Notes under the pieces: generated by a model
The model's input: only the letters and a program-made list of their open reading frames with translations
Databases searched by the model: none
Told to the model about the DNA's origin: nothing
NCBI GenBank assembly: GCA_018340375.1
Contig: JAFFJZ010000004.1
Span: 25,146,001-25,210,000 of the forward strand
From: Gonatopus flavifemur
Lineage: Eukaryota; Arthropoda; Insecta; Hymenoptera; Dryinidae
Reading direction: 5' to 3'
Length of the DNA: 64,000 nucleotides
Made by a program: the position numbers and the translations under genes
Shown here: piece by piece, positions 1 to 12,000 of the stretch
Layout: each line of letters starts with the position of its first letter
Numbering within the stretch: the first letter of the stretch is position 1

Positions 1-1918
1 GAATTCTCCTCTCATCTTTAAGATGTCAAAGAATCTTCAAAATATTCCTACAGCAACATTTTCAAAGATCATTCCCCATTCTCATTTCAGAGCTTAACTA
101 TCTTAAGATTATTTTATCTTTCAAATATTTTCTAGACGGAAGAAGAGTTTAGAGAATATAGTTTTTGCACGAAGCTTAGATATATAAAATTTGTTTAGGA
201 CTATAAATCATAATGGAGTCTATGACTATACAGTTATTAATAATAAACTCAACAATGCGTCTCACGATGTTGCCTTAATCTCCACCCTAACGGCATCAAG
301 TTCCTGTGGGGATTTGTTTTCAAAATGTATCAGTGGCATTGTGCTCATTGAACTCCTCGAAGACAGACGTTATCGTCGTTGGATCCATGGAAATGCGACA
401 ATTATCGGTAGATTCGCTGTTCAGCAATCATGGGAATTTCATAGAATAAACACGGATAACAATATCATGCATCTGAATGAATTTAACTCGACGTCAGTAG
501 AATGCATTAATTATGAATTTTTGCAACGAGTTGACTGAGTCTCACCAATATCTAACGTCTTTCTCAGCTGGACAGACTGAAATTCTTCTGGATCCGTTTT
601 TGTATCTAAACAATAATTTTGGAATTTACTGCATATTTCTGAAAATTGTATCTCCTCAAACGCTCAAAGGACTCATTCTGCTATCCAAACAGGTTAGGTG
701 ATCGCCTAGCATTATTTGAAGTAATGAATGGGATCGCTTGGCGCTCCTCCCCTCCTTTAAAATATGAGAAAATAAATAAAATTCAGTCGTTTGCAAAGTT
801 TTTAATCTGGAGGATTGTAATATGCATAAACATGATCTTTTGAGTTAGACGAAATGTATACTGACACTCAACTATAGGAGCGATTGTTTTTGTATTTTTG
901 AACGCAGAGTATACTGAAGAAAGCACGTGAGACAACTTTTTGGAGAGCATTTTTGTACATCCCTGCATTGACTAAGCAAAACTCTCTTCATGACCAATAT
1001 ACGCTACTATGTATTTCCAACAAACTACTATTGGTTGAAGAAAGAATTTTACAAATGCTATCCCGAAATTGCCATTATTATGAAAATGTGTCCTACATAT
1101 CTCATGAGTTTTTCGGACTGCATGAAATCTCTTCCTGTTGAATGTAGAACCGCTATTTCATGTACTCGCCTACGACAGACGAGTCTTGAGGGAATGTTAG
1201 AAGTTCAGTCGAATATGTTGTTTTTCACTGATTTTTTCAATAATTGTTGGACTTCATGTTCAGTATCGTTATCTTTATGCGTTGGTACATTTCTGAACCT
1301 TACGATTTGTGACAATTTGTTCACATTTCCCTTACATTTATAAGATTTGAACGCGTTCTTTCACTACATTGACGATCAGACTTTCAATCATCAACCCATT
1401 CGTTCACGATTTAAATCCTTATTTGGCGAAGAAATTCCTTCCTTTTGTCTGTAGAATGTTTCTGACACTTAATTTGTTCTGAAAGCTTTTTCTAAACCAG
1501 ACGAAGTAGAAGGAGAAATTATGATGATAATAATAATTCTTATAGTACTTAATGTCAAATACACATCTTTCATTGAAATAGTACATCATTTTCGCAACAC
1601 GTTCATGATAATCATATGTATAAGAGAGGTGTACGGAATTTGGAATATTAGAATAATTTCAATGTTAAACCAAAATCAACTTGAACTCCATATATATATA
1701 CACAAAAAATGCCGCAAAAAAAGCTTGAATTCACTTCTTTATAGATGTACAAGTTCATATGTATGCCTTTGATTGGATTTGATACTGCTTCTTTTTTCAA
1801 AACTCCAACATACAATACTCGTTTTAAGAATGTATATTAAATCTAAAGCCTAGAAGAAGGAATGGAAGAGCTATTTCAAAGGAATGATTCCTGACAATTT
1901 TGAATTTGAGGCCTTATC
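1..1918. other. 3' flank of the WH1/CRIB gene, no gene recognised
   Basis: This stretch lies downstream of the minus-strand stop codon at 1919-1921 and probably contains that gene's 3' untranslated region and flank. I could not place a poly(A) site. An open frame at 191-538 (plus strand, 115 codons, no ATG near its start) covers a slightly GC-richer patch around 240-540, but it resembles no family I know and has no convincing splice sites. I treat it as chance. Confidence 0.4.
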
Positions 1919-2260
1919 TCAGAAACTCGCTTCCATAGAATCATCGATTAATTCGTTTAAAGGGGGGACCAAAGTTTGAAGAGAAAAGTATCGTGACCTA
2001 TCAGCAACGTCGACGCTTGTAACATGTTGAAATTGGCATGGTTGGCTGATGTTACTCTTTGCTGGTAACACTATTTTTTTTTGTGGTGGTTTCTTCTTCT
2101 TCTTACCAGGTACAGACAGACTGATGTTTTCTGGACAAGAAACCAGACGTTCTATGTGTTGCCACAGATCGTTTGCGGCTTTTGAATTGTCGAAGCTCAA
2201 TCCTGCTAAACGTGTGTGGTCAGATGATAGACACATTGTATGGAACGCTGGCCCTGATAC
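1919..2260 (-). CDS. WH1/CRIB gene, coding exon 3 (end of WH1, CRIB-like motif, stop)
   Basis: Acceptor TTTTTGCAG (just beyond 2260) opens the frame VSGPAFHTMC, which continues the WH1 domain with FHTMCLSSD, AGLSFDNSKAAN and WQHIERLV. After SVPGKKKKKPPQKK comes ISQPCQFQHVTSVDV, the CRIB-like segment. The frame ends ELIDDSMEASF and TGA at 1919-1921. It gives 113 codons plus stop. The open frame extends upstream to 2275 only by reading into the intron. Confidence 0.9.
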   Translation of the reverse strand, partial: VSGPAFHTMCLSSDHTRLAGLSFDNSKAANDLWQHIERLVSCPENISLSVPGKKKKKPPQKKIVLPAKSNISQPCQFQHVTSVDVADRSRYFSLQTLVPPLNELIDDSMEASF

Positions 2261-5200
2261 CTGCAAAAACAACATGAATATCAGTTCAGAAGTAAGAGAA
2301 ATTGATTTAATTATCGGTAATATTCATGTAATTATAATTATGACATATATTAACATATGAAATTTTATTACTTCACTTGACAACCCTCACCCTGCAAACC
2401 AGGCTTTTTCGTGTTCAAGCGAAAATCGTTTTCGTTTGTGACTGTTCAGATTTATTTAGAAAAATGGATATCAAAAAATTATTGTTCGGGTAACATAGCA
2501 ATTGATATTTAAAATAGAATGTTTGGAGAAGTGTCATACATTTTTTTTTCGGAATGATATAACAAGGTGAAAAGGACAACAGAACTTTGAAGACCCTGGT
2601 TTGCAGGATTAGGGTGTTGAAAAACCGTTTGCATCTTAAGGGTTAATTTTTTTCTCATTCTTAGTACTACCAAGACGACAATGTGTTTCCATTGTAGCCT
2701 GTTGTGGAAAATATTCTCCGTAAAGAGAATTCAAAACAAATCAGGTACAAAACATATGTATTTTTTTTTCACGTGAGTTGATAACTTGTAATTTATGTTT
2801 GTGTTCCACTCAATTATGGTTACTTGTGTAATATAACCACACAGTAAAACACATTCTGAGGATCATTTATGAGGTCTTTGAAAATGAAATGAACTCTGCC
2901 AGGCACACAGACATTTTTGGGAATCGCATGTTTTCGACGTTCTGAAGCGTTTGGCAAAAACGAAATACCCTCTCCTGCATAATAGATTTCTGATCTTATC
3001 ACAATAATTCGGTTTCCTTATACACTGAAAGAAATTGTTAGCTGTATCAGCTGAATTTTAGCTATTAGAGCTAAATATTTTAACACCCACCGGACAGCTA
3101 ATTTCTTAGCGATATTAGCTACTATTTAGTTGATACCGCTAAAAATTTCGCTGCAGCACCTAAAATTTAGCTACAGTAGTTGGAAAAATGGCTGTCCATT
3201 TCACAGCTAATTACTTCTTCCGTGTATATGAGGAACATGGAAGTAAAATCGGAATAATACCAAAAATCAAATATTATCTTGTGATTGAGAAGTCATTTTT
3301 ATAAACAATGCAAGCTATATTTCATATTAATTTTGCACTCAGTTGAAGGCTCACATATCCCTGGAATTTAAAAAAAAAATCGATAAAAAAACCCCATAAA
3401 GAACACAAAGACACATAATAAATGAAGATGTACAGTATGGAACTGAGATAGAAAATTATCCTCAAGTTCACGTTGTACGTATTAGAAACTTTGAACGCGT
3501 TTTTCTCGAAATAATGTGTTTAGACAATGTCGATACGATGAGCCGGTCAATTTTCAATATTTTTTTTAATTTTAATGCTCGTTTCGTTCATTAGCTGACA
3601 AGAGATTCTTTCAATGTTTGATTGGACAATTTTCTATAAATTATTGAACAATAATGTTTTTGTGAAGTTGCATACTGAAGTTCAGTATAATGTAATTTGT
3701 TCATTATTGAAAAAGAATTCTCTCCGGCAGAATATTGCTGCTACATTATTTGATAAGATTCCTTGTGTTTTTGCAGATTGGATAGTTTTTTGAACAAGGA
3801 AGTCGTCACTTAGTCCTTGAGCTCAAGAATGAATAAAATAAAACAATTAAAAAAATATGCTTCAATTCACCCACTACTTCAATTGTTCTTACAGTCCTCT
3901 CCATGAGTTCTACATGAAAAATTGTAACACAGGGGTACAAAAGGGTTCGGATGAGATGTCCATAAAACCGAGCGAAATAGAGACAACCGTAACGAAACCT
4001 GATGAGGACCTCAGAAGAAATCGGGCATGCCTCGTCAGGCCCTGGTATTTTCCCATCCAGAATTTCTACTAGGGTCCCTTATTGTTGCGCGCACAGAAAA
4101 CCCCATAGAAAGCACATAATATTGCCGCAATATGTCAATTTCGATACAATATTACAAATCACACTGTAAAAAGAGAGTCTTGAATTCAGCTAATTTCATG
4201 ACTGAATCTATGAAGAAAACAGATCAAGCTGAAAAAACACTCGCCAACATAATGAGAAAAGCATTGTCTGAAATTAAGATGCAAACAAATGAAGACTTTC
4301 TTCTTACGGAGTACTCAATTCAAAACTGCGGCAATATCGCAATATCGACAGTATATTACAAATCGTGATATGATATTGTGGCAATATTTTAATATCACAA
4401 ATTACAATGTGATATTGCATCAATATTTCAAAATTATAAAACTATGAAGTATTGAGAGAAACAATTTTCCGAATTCATTTTCTCGTTGCAACAGAACAGT
4501 TTTTGTTTCCAAATTATAACTTCGACTCGAATCGCACTCGATTCCTAATAGCTCCTCCACACTTCATGCATTCGAAATTCATTTGATAAAAAATTTCCAC
4601 GAAAATAACGTGAAATATCACGTGATTTTTCATGTATTTTGCAGCATTGGCCCGGAGTCCATTTCATCGTGATCAGGGCTGGGCAAGTATTTGAAATACA
4701 ATCATTCTAAATACGTACTGGAATAAAAACCAGTATTATATATTATCTCACATTTAAGATATATTTCCTTCAGCATTTTATATTTGAAGTGCGTCCTTCA
4801 AAATCTTTGGTATTCAATCCTTCAAATGTATTTAAAAAACAAAATACTTTAGGAAATCTATTTTGAAATTATACTTTTCGATTATGAAATATAAAATTCT
4901 TTTAAAGATACACTTGATGTGCAACATACTACAGGAAATGTATTGTAAATTCGAAATACAAAGTACCGATTTTATTTCCAGTACCTTTTTCGCAGAATTG
5001 TATTTCAAATACATGTCCAGCCCTGATCATGATATACCATGTGATTTTTCACGTCATTTTTAACGTGATTTTCAACATCATAAATTAAGTGAAGAATCAC
5101 GCCCTTTTCTCTCTGGGCGATTTCAAATAAGAAATTCAGTTGCCTGAACAAAATATTAGTTTCCAACTAAAAATGGTTGTTATAGCAAACAATATTCCAG

Positions 5201-8200
5201 TCCAGGGAACTCAAATTTCTCATCCTATGTCGACTTTAGTTACTGCAACTAAAATCGCGTTTTCCCAGGGCAATCCAGCAAATTTCGATGAAAGTCAACA
5301 AATTTAACAGAAATGCACTGTAAAAAAAAATCTGAAATTTTATGTATCAGATGATATGAAAATTCTGAAACTTGTAATTGAAATCGAGTTCAATCATGAA
5401 TTCATAGAATTTATTGCAAAATATATTGAAATTCACATAAAAAGCACGGAAAATCATAATTCTGTATGAGATCCCATAAAATGTATATGAACAGTCAGGA
5501 AACTTTCAAAAATCAATACAAAATTCATATGTTAATTTCTTTACATAAATTTATATGAAATTCAGGAAGCAATTTTTTACAGTCTGTATTAAATCTTATG
5601 GACTATTATTGAATATCACCGAAATTTTGCTACATTGGCGTTGAATTTTTCTGATCTCTAATGAAAAAAAACAAATAGGTGTAAATTGAGTACGGTTCGA
5701 TGAAATTTTCCACCAATTCTTCGGTTTCTTTCGTTTGTCAATTCGAAATCGAATCCTTGCGATTCGAAATCTTCAAATAACTCATATACGAACTCCTAAT
5801 GTTCGTTAACGGATTGCACCCTTCTAATTTGACTGAAATGTTGCTGCAATATTACTCTAATTCGAAACCACAAACATAAGCTATTACAGCAATACCACAG
5901 CAATATCACTTTGTAATATTACAATATCACGAAATGACATTGCTGAAATATTATGTGCTGTATGGGAATAATCCACTATGACAGCGGAATCTGATTTCTC
6001 TAGGTATCGTCACGTTTCGCTGGAAAAGTAAATTTTTGGCTGGGACAGCAATTTTACCAGCTACGACAGCGATGTTATGGTGAAAAATGTCGACTCCTCC
6101 TCAGTATTCAAAATTTAGCTGCCTCGGCAAGCAATTCGCTTCTACGACTGAATAATTAGCTGACATAGCAAACGCATTAGCTAAAGCATAACCTTTGCTA
6201 AGACATTCAAAATTTCGCTGTTCCAGTTAAAAGTTAGAGAGTGGAATCACATTTTGTTTTCCCCATGAATTTTGTTTTCTTTGTGCGTATTTGTACGTCT
6301 GAACTGAATCACAGATGTGAATATCATGTCGAAATAAATTCAGTGTTGTAACATACGAGAAGTTATCGAAACATGTCCTACAATAAAAATTGAAACACCG
6401 GAAGCATGATCAAATTTTTTTTGCAACAGTTTATTCACCCCAGAAGATTCACATATGAAGCGAATGATTCAAATGGCATATATGAGTCGATTATAATGAT
6501 TCTTCTTCAATTATCTATGAAACTGTTGCTTCTAGGGAATCCTAATGATTCATGGCTCATCAACAATGCTTTTCTTGATTTCTGAGATATATCGTGCACA
6601 ATGAAAGTGATTATTGAGATTGGTTCACTTCAATCATCAAAGGAATTCATTTCACTCCATTGCTTTCCCATGAGAGAAAAACAATATTTTCAAACACTCA
6701 CTTTTGTTTACGTAATTCATATCTACCTTATATGAAGAGAGATTGTCAATGGTTTCCCTCCATAAGGTGAAGCAGGTACCACGTTCTGCGAGTAAAATCT
6801 GAATCCGCCTTTTGGATCTTGATCGTGTTTCTCCAAGATCAAGTACCACTACCGGTATTCCAGTGAATCGTAGTTCCCACCTTTCTATTTGTGAAGCGCT
6901 GCCAAGATACAAGTTTGCCAATGATTCGCAAACGTATACCTGTGAATGAAATAACGTTTTATTCCGAATGATATTGGATCGCTATAAAATAAAGACACCG
7001 GGATTTTTTTTTAAGGAAATTGAACATTTATATGCACCGTCAGTTCATAATACCCGGAGAATTCAATTAAATTGGATTAAATTTCATGACAAACCAGTGT
7101 TGTATAAATAATTCGATAAATGATAACGGAAGATCTCTTTTCTTCTTTGTTGATATCCTGGTAGTATAAATGTCAGTACTCTAGCAAGTTTTTATGTCAA
7201 TTAAGCAAGTACAACTTCCAGATAAGTATTGAACATAAGAATATTTAAATGCATTTTTGCATTCTTCTGGTCGAAGTCCTCTGATTACATCAGGTGTTTC
7301 TAGGAAGATTTCAACCTCTCCTCCCCCTGCCCCTTCAAAGAACGTTCAAACACGTCCAGGAACAGGAATCTCTGATCATTAAATGAACGTCTCTGGATGT
7401 TTGTATTTTATTAGTTGGCACAAATGAAATATGGACGGATGAATTAAGGTACAATACGCCTTCTGAATAGTGCCGCTGACCTCTTTCTCACTCCAATGCT
7501 CACCCTTGATAGAGTAAGGAAGACACCATTCGGCACTATTCGTTTCAATTCAACTTGACTGAATGCTCCAAACAGAAAAATAGTTTTTGGTGTATTGATG
7601 AAGAATTCTCTATAAATTCTCATAGTGCTTAGAATATTGATCAAGAACTCATCCTGAAAAGATATGACCATTCCTCTCAGTGCATTTATCATCCATACAT
7701 TGATCGCATTTTTCATTGAAATGTCGGTTTCGATTCTTCAATTTTGTAGTCATTGATTCAATCGTTCCATCCCACGCATATAAAAATGATAAGTTATCAT
7801 TGCAGATATTGCAGCTTATAATGTCTAAGAATTATATTTTATTTTCTCGAACTTATATTTCAGCTTATACAGCTGGGAATACTTTCAGGAAACATAGGTG
7901 GAACATTTATTGCAGGTGTATTGAAGGTTTGATAAAGTTTCACAAAAATATTTATACTCACATTAATTTATTTTTATTGATCAATTGATTATTCGAATAA
8001 TCATATGATCATATAAATTCATAAAAATTCTCACAAGTGCGGATATTTTGCTGAAACTTCATCAGACTTTCAATAAACCTTCAATGAACGTTCCATCCAT
8101 GTTTCTCGAAAGTATTTCGAGGGGACATTTCGACGTTCCTAGGGCCTTCATTAAACGTTTGTGGATCTGAAACTTAGCTTTCATGAACCTTCGGATCAAT

Positions 8201-10630
8201 CTATACAGATTTAATCTGAACGTTCGCTGGAGCTTCATGTTGTCTTCGGGATTATTTTTCTCTGGTCTGAGAGCGTTATAGGAAGCTACAGAAGATGGCA
8301 GCATTTCAATTTCACTTGATGTCACTGTAGTGATCAAAAGAAAGTATCCTGAGTGTAAAATATACCCTGCACTACGACAGTCGAAAGGGTAATGAAGGGA
8401 AGTCTAATTTGTCAACTGAAATGCACAAGTATTGCCATTTTCTTTGAATAATAATTTTCAAGTTACAATAAAAGAGTGGCTCAAAATTTCTAAAATTTTT
8501 GTTCGATATGTCTGTAACAACTTTTCCACAAGAAGTCTCCTCAGTCTCGAGAATTTCTAGCTTTGTTTGATCCGTAAAATAAGGAAGAGAAAAGATAAGT
8601 CTGTAGATTTGAAGTAGTTACGACTTTTCGGCAGAATTGGGGGATGTTTGCCAACGAGAAGAATTCAAAATTAACTGACGCCCTGTATATAGTATATTGT
8701 CGCGAAATTCAACAATCTGAAATTTATGATTTGACACCCCTGGTAGAAAAAAATGGTGGAAAATGATCAGAATGAAAAATTCAATCCATCCCAACACGCA
8801 GGGAACCCGCGAGATATTATATCAACCGACCTTTCCGTGATTTTTCAGCTCGCAATTAGATGATTTCTTATCTCGACTGCGTGAAACAACATCACAACAT
8901 CGGAGAACATAAAATATTGTGAACATGCTGTCGCAATTTTCCTCGAACATTTGCTGGCAGCGAAGTTCCACCATGAAAGGAAACTTTTCACCTCGATTTC
9001 GTGGAGTTTTCCCATACTTTATGGAGGATTTATAACCCAAAAAACGGAATAGGTTCTCAAAATGGAGGAAGAATTGTCGATTTTTGATGGAAAAGCAATT
9101 CTCTCACGATTAGGAGATAGAATCCACGAATGAATTGAGGAAAAACTCCCCTTGTTTTTCACAGTGTCCAATGCTATTCCTAAATACAAAACTATGTATG
9201 GAGGATCATCAGTGTTTCAATATGAAATATTTGTGAGAGATATGATTTATCTAAAGAATCAGAAGATAATATCTCCAAAATTTTAGGCCAGTCATCATAA
9301 ATCCATGATAAGGTATTTAAATTTTTATTCCAAAAAATTTTACAGTGGGATCCCGATTGTGCCAATCGCGTCGTCCTTTTCCTGCTACGTTACCAAGCTT
9401 TTCTTCTCTGAGCGATGAAAAAGAATAAAAAATCTTGCCTCCTGTTTCAATTTAAAAATGTGGTGAAAAATTTCTCAATGGAACTGAATTTTTTTTCTAT
9501 CGAAAAACATATGTATTAGAATGAGAACAGGAAAAAATTTCTTTGAATTTAAGAAATTGGGTTCTCACTGTATATGAATGAATGGATAAGTATAAAAGTT
9601 TATATTATTTTGCAGGTGGCATCCATCGATTCTGGGTTTCTCTGTTTAGCAAACACTCTCCCAATTGAAGACACCCATGCCATAACTGCCGAGTACTTCA
9701 TGGTTTGATCTCAACAGTCTTTCGACGCGATTAATAGCAGTGACCAACTTTCAGATGCATCAGATGACAGGTTGCGCGCATAATTAATGATGCGATCTGA
9801 CTATTATGAAAAATATAATAATATAAATATAAATAAAAATGCCATTACGTTTGGAATTTTAAGTTGAATTTATGGGAAATTTCATACACATTTACTGGAA
9901 ATTTATTTTCTATGCCATGATCGGGATTTTCTGGTTGCTGTGTATAGGAAAATTCCGATTATTTTTCACAGTGCATTCGTATACCCTGTATTGTATCTGA
10001 TACTATTACCGGATGTTCAATTTCAACAATTGTTCTCAATAAACCGCAAAATTTCAGAAACTTTCATTTCATATTCTCCACGTCCTTATCGAAAATGTGA
10101 GGAAATAGATTAAGCCACCACAAAACAAATCGAATATGAAATTTCCAAAGATTTCCCCCTTCATCATAATATTTGATGAGATTTCTTGAACTGTCTCCCT
10201 TCCCTTTCCTCACATACCCTACGTAATCGAAGAATGGCCCACTTTTTTTACTGCAATAATAAGATTTTGGAATGAAATCTTCGCCTTTTTCACATATGAT
10301 GGATTAATAAACGTAAACACAAGTTCTCTGACGTAGCGAGGAACATTTGATTTGTTAAATTGAAGATGTACTCACCTGTGACTTTAGGCCTCGAAAGAAT
10401 GTTTCGAGTTGTTCACGTTCGACTTGAGTGATCGGATCAAGACGTGTTTCATCGCTGTTCTCTGAACTGTCACTACCTTCATAACTAGAAGTGGCTGAAG
10501 TATCAGCTTCACCTGTTGAAGATAAGCGTCTTCTTGTTGGCCCATTATACTCACTATAATATGATGAGCTATGGAGAGACAGATTTGACTGTAGAGCAGG
10601 GCAGGATGATGCGTACACTGGTCCACTCAT
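1919..10630 (-). CDS. WH1/EVH1-domain protein with CRIB-like motif (three coding exons)
   Basis: Join of 10376-10630, 6727-6939 and 1919-2260 on the minus strand. Both splice junctions are canonical GT-AG, fall between codons (phase 0) and give one open frame of 269 residues. Residues 1-85 are a Ser/Thr-rich acidic leader. About 72-200 read as a WH1/EVH1 fold like that of WASP: ESLANLYLG, then WELRFTG, IQILL, LWRETI, FHTMCLSSD and AGLSF with the usual spacing. A lysine run follows (KKKKK near 209-213). Then comes a CRIB-like motif near 227-240 (ISQPCQFQHV), which keeps I-S-x-P, F and H of the Cdc42/Rac-binding consensus but ends SVD where HVG is usual. There is no proline-rich region and no VCA actin tail, so this is not a full WASP. 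Inference: a cytoplasmic Rho-family GTPase-responsive adaptor. I do not recognise a gene symbol. Confidence 0.87.
3023..3224. mobile_element. Hairpin element, CACTG...CGTG ends, TA repeat outside
   Basis: The left end CACTGAAAGAAATT matches the complement of the right end AATTACTTCTTCCGTG with a few differences, and both ends are flanked by TA. The interior repeats words such as TTAGCT, AGCTAA and GCTGTATCAGC. It codes for nothing. It is one of a set with similar ends and unrelated interiors (see findings). Confidence 0.65.
4162..4313. mobile_element. Hairpin element, CACTGTAAAAAG end
   Basis: Left CACTGTAAAAAGAGAGTCTT pairs with right AAGACTTTCTTCTTACGGAG. The interior is AT-rich with no coding sequence, and the outside duplication is not clear. 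It is nested in the GCAATATTGC composite element. Confidence 0.45.
4674..5025. mobile_element. hAT-type MITE with 8-bp target duplication
   Basis: The termini are CAGGGCTGGGCAAGTATTTG and the complementary AAATACATGTCCAGCCCTG. The flanking 8-mers are ATCGTGAT (4666-4673) and ATCATGAT (5026-5033), which differ at one base. CAGGGCTGG-type ends plus an 8-bp duplication are diagnostic of hAT transposons. The 352-bp interior has no transposase and is rich in reiterated GTATTTGAAATAC words, so it is a non-autonomous copy. Confidence 0.85.
5316..5584. mobile_element. Hairpin element, CACTGTAAAAAA...TTTTTTACAGT ends, TG repeat outside
   Basis: Left CACTGTAAAAAAAAATCTG pairs with right AGCAATTTTTTACAGTC, the last base being a substitution. 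TG occurs at 5314-5315 and 5585-5586. The interior repeats AAATTCATATGAAATT-like words. No coding sequence. Confidence 0.65.
5980..6290. repeat. Theme block of GCTGGGACAGC / TTAGCTGACATAGC words
   Basis: The block repeatedly uses GCTGGGACAGC, GCTACGACAGC, GCTGCCTCGGC and TAGCTGACATAGC, resembling the interior of the hairpin at 3023-3224 but more GC-rich. Boundaries are not clear. It ends near GTTTTCTTTGTGCG. Confidence 0.4.
6727..6939 (-). CDS. WH1/CRIB gene, coding exon 2 (core of WH1 domain)
   Basis: This exon is 213 bases, exactly 71 codons, starting VYVCESLANLYLG and ending DNLSSYK. The acceptor is CACAG (complement of 6940-6944) and the donor GTAGAT (complement of 6721-6726). It supplies the first beta strands of the WH1/EVH1-like fold, including WELRF, VVVLDLG, RRIQILL and LWRETI. 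Phase 0 at both ends joins it to the neighbouring exons without a frame change. Confidence 0.9.
6940..10375 (-). other. Intron 1 of the WH1/CRIB gene
   Basis: The 3436-bp intron separates coding exons 1 and 2. Several short open frames are present (for example around 7444-7988 and 8062-8337), but none looks coding. One possible foldback is at 8738-9166, and another repeat-like right end (TTTTTCACAGTG) is near 9965. Otherwise nothing recognised. Confidence 0.7.
8738..9166. repeat. Possible foldback element with CCCTGGTAGAAAAA and TTTTTCACAGTG ends
   Basis: The left end CCCTGGTAGAAAAAAATGG and right end CTTGTTTTTCACAGTG fit the wider terminal pattern of the hairpin elements in this window. The interior repeats GAAAATTCC, CAACATCACAACATCGG and similar words. 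No target duplication was found. Confidence 0.3.
10376..10630 (-). CDS. WH1/CRIB gene, coding exon 1 (start codon)
   Basis: The exon encodes residues 1-85, from ATG (complement of 10628-10630) to FFRGLKSQ, and then has donor GTGAGT (complement of 10370-10375). Six bases upstream of the ATG is an acceptor with a T-run (TTTTTTTTACAG, complement of about 10637-10648). At least one non-coding 5' exon must therefore lie further right, at higher coordinates. The leader is Ser/Thr-rich with an acidic patch (SYEGSDSSENSDE) and then LDPITQVEREQLETFF, probably a helix leading into the WH1 fold. Confidence 0.88.
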
Positions 10631-10689
10631 TTTATTCTGTAAAAAAAATCAATTCCATTTGTTATATGTGTGTGGAAATGTTAAGAATT

Positions 10690-10970
10690 CTACGAATTAT
10701 AAGTCTGAATTCGTGTGGAAATTTTTCCGGGCTGAGACCTGGGCCAGGTTTATAATCCCTACTTAAAATGTGGCCCTCGTTAGGACACCTGGATTGGCCC
10801 CAACTTGGGGTGTTAGGCTTCTTAATCTAGGCCCCGTAATGGTTCCAAAACTTGACCCACATCAAAAATTCAACTTGGGCCAACTTAGGGAGTTCATTTT
10901 TGCCCATATGAATTTTCAAATTTCATCCTGTGCTAGGCCCCAGGATATTTGGGTAACACTCCTCAGATAA
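10690..10970. repeat. GGCCCC / TTGGGCCAA theme block
   Basis: The block repeats words such as CCTGGGCCAGG, GGCCCCAACTTGGGG, CTAGGCCCC and TTGGGCCAACTTAGGG in both orientations. It lies in the 5' non-coding part of the WH1/CRIB gene region. No clean terminal repeats seen. Confidence 0.4.
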
Positions 10971-11589
10971 AAGACAAATGAATTTGCTTCAGCAAAATGT
11001 TCTTTGAGGGTTAGCTTTTGATAGACCTATGCTGCATGTAAAATTACCATCAGATCAGAAACAAATTACAATTCTAATCCGCTCTTCAATATAAATTTCC
11101 AGAAAAATAATCAAAATATTTTTTCCAGTGAACCAAAGATGTATCAAATTTTTGGAATTTCAATTTCGAGCTCATAAGTTGTTTGAAATTCGTTCCAATT
11201 GTTATAACCTGGCAACTAAGAGCAATGCAAGAATAACTTTCAAAAACATAGAAATCAAGATACGTTTGAATGTATTCAGTGTCAGAGATTTTCCTAGTAG
11301 ACGTGAAAGACAATGCAATTTTGACTCACCAACATTGAGCATGCCCTGAATGTACGTCAGCTTTGATTTTTACTTGAAAGGATACGAGAATTGAAATCCA
11401 AAGCATTTGATGAAAATCCTGTTGACTATTAGGAAATACCCTGACAATTCTACCAACGTTGATATGAAGTATTCCGTTAATAACACAAAAAAAAGTATTT
11501 TTTGTTCATTACCTCCTCTCAATCTTGAAAGAAAACTGAACGAGAAAAAAACTTTCGATACACAAAATAATGAAATAAAATTCAAACCA

Positions 11590-11735
11590 AGCAGGATTTG
11601 AATCTGGATCTGACAGGTTCCGTTTGGCTCTATCTGGCAGTTCCATAAGTGTTCAAACTGATGTACAAACCAAACAATTTCAGACAAACCTGTCAGATCT
11701 GGGTCAAAATGTTGTCCGGTTGTCAGATATTTTTA
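11590..11735. repeat. CTGACAG / CTGTCAG theme block
   Basis: The block uses TCTGACAGGTTCCG, TCTGGCAGTTCC, CCTGTCAGATCTGG and TTGTCAGAT. The same vocabulary reappears at 63100-63330, so the two are probably members of one family. Confidence 0.4.
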
Positions 11736-11743
11736 ATAGGGGA

Positions 11744-12000
11744 AACAATGATAGCTAACTCAGGGCCTCTATAGGATGTGGCTGGACATGCTCAACTTAT
11801 AATACTTGAGCTAGACAATGGTGGCCCGTTCAGAACCTCTATGGGGTGTGACTAGGCATGCTCGAATTATAATACCTGGGCGAGACAATGGTGGCTTGCC
11901 TAGGGCCTATATGGGCTGTGGGTGGGTATCCCTAAATTAAAATATTCGGGGAGTGCACTAGCAACCCCAACTGTGGCCTACATGGGCCGTGGGCGGGAAA
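11744..12000. repeat. Degenerate tandem repeat, about 71-bp unit, four copies
   Basis: Units start near 11744, 11817, 11887 and 11957, each reading roughly ACAATGGTGGC...GGCCTCTATGGG.TGTG...CTCAAATTATAATACTTGGGCGAG. Copies are clearly related but differ at many bases. The array ends near GGGCGGGAAACTTTTATATT. Confidence 0.65.

Larger units (their letters stand above)
4092..5975. repeat. Composite theme element (GCAATATTGC words) with nested insertions
   Basis: The left arm CACAGAAAACCCCATAGAAAG and following GCACATAATATTG are mirrored at 5955-5975 (ATATTATGTGCTGTATGGG). Both arms and the inner flanks repeat words such as CAATATTGC and GATATTGTGG. The middle is interrupted by other hairpins. 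The exact right end is uncertain and may continue after 6260 (TTTTCTTTGTGCG). Confidence 0.45.
2261..6726 (-). other. Intron 2 of the WH1/CRIB gene, packed with foldback elements
   Basis: The 4466-bp intron contains no other gene. From left to right it holds ordinary AT-rich DNA, a hairpin at 3023-3224, a theme-repeat element from about 4092 to 5975 (word GCAATATTGC) and, inside that, hairpins at 4162-4313 and 5316-5584 and a hAT-type MITE at 4674-5025. A last block at about 5980-6290 is built on GCTGnnACAGC words. Confidence 0.75.
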
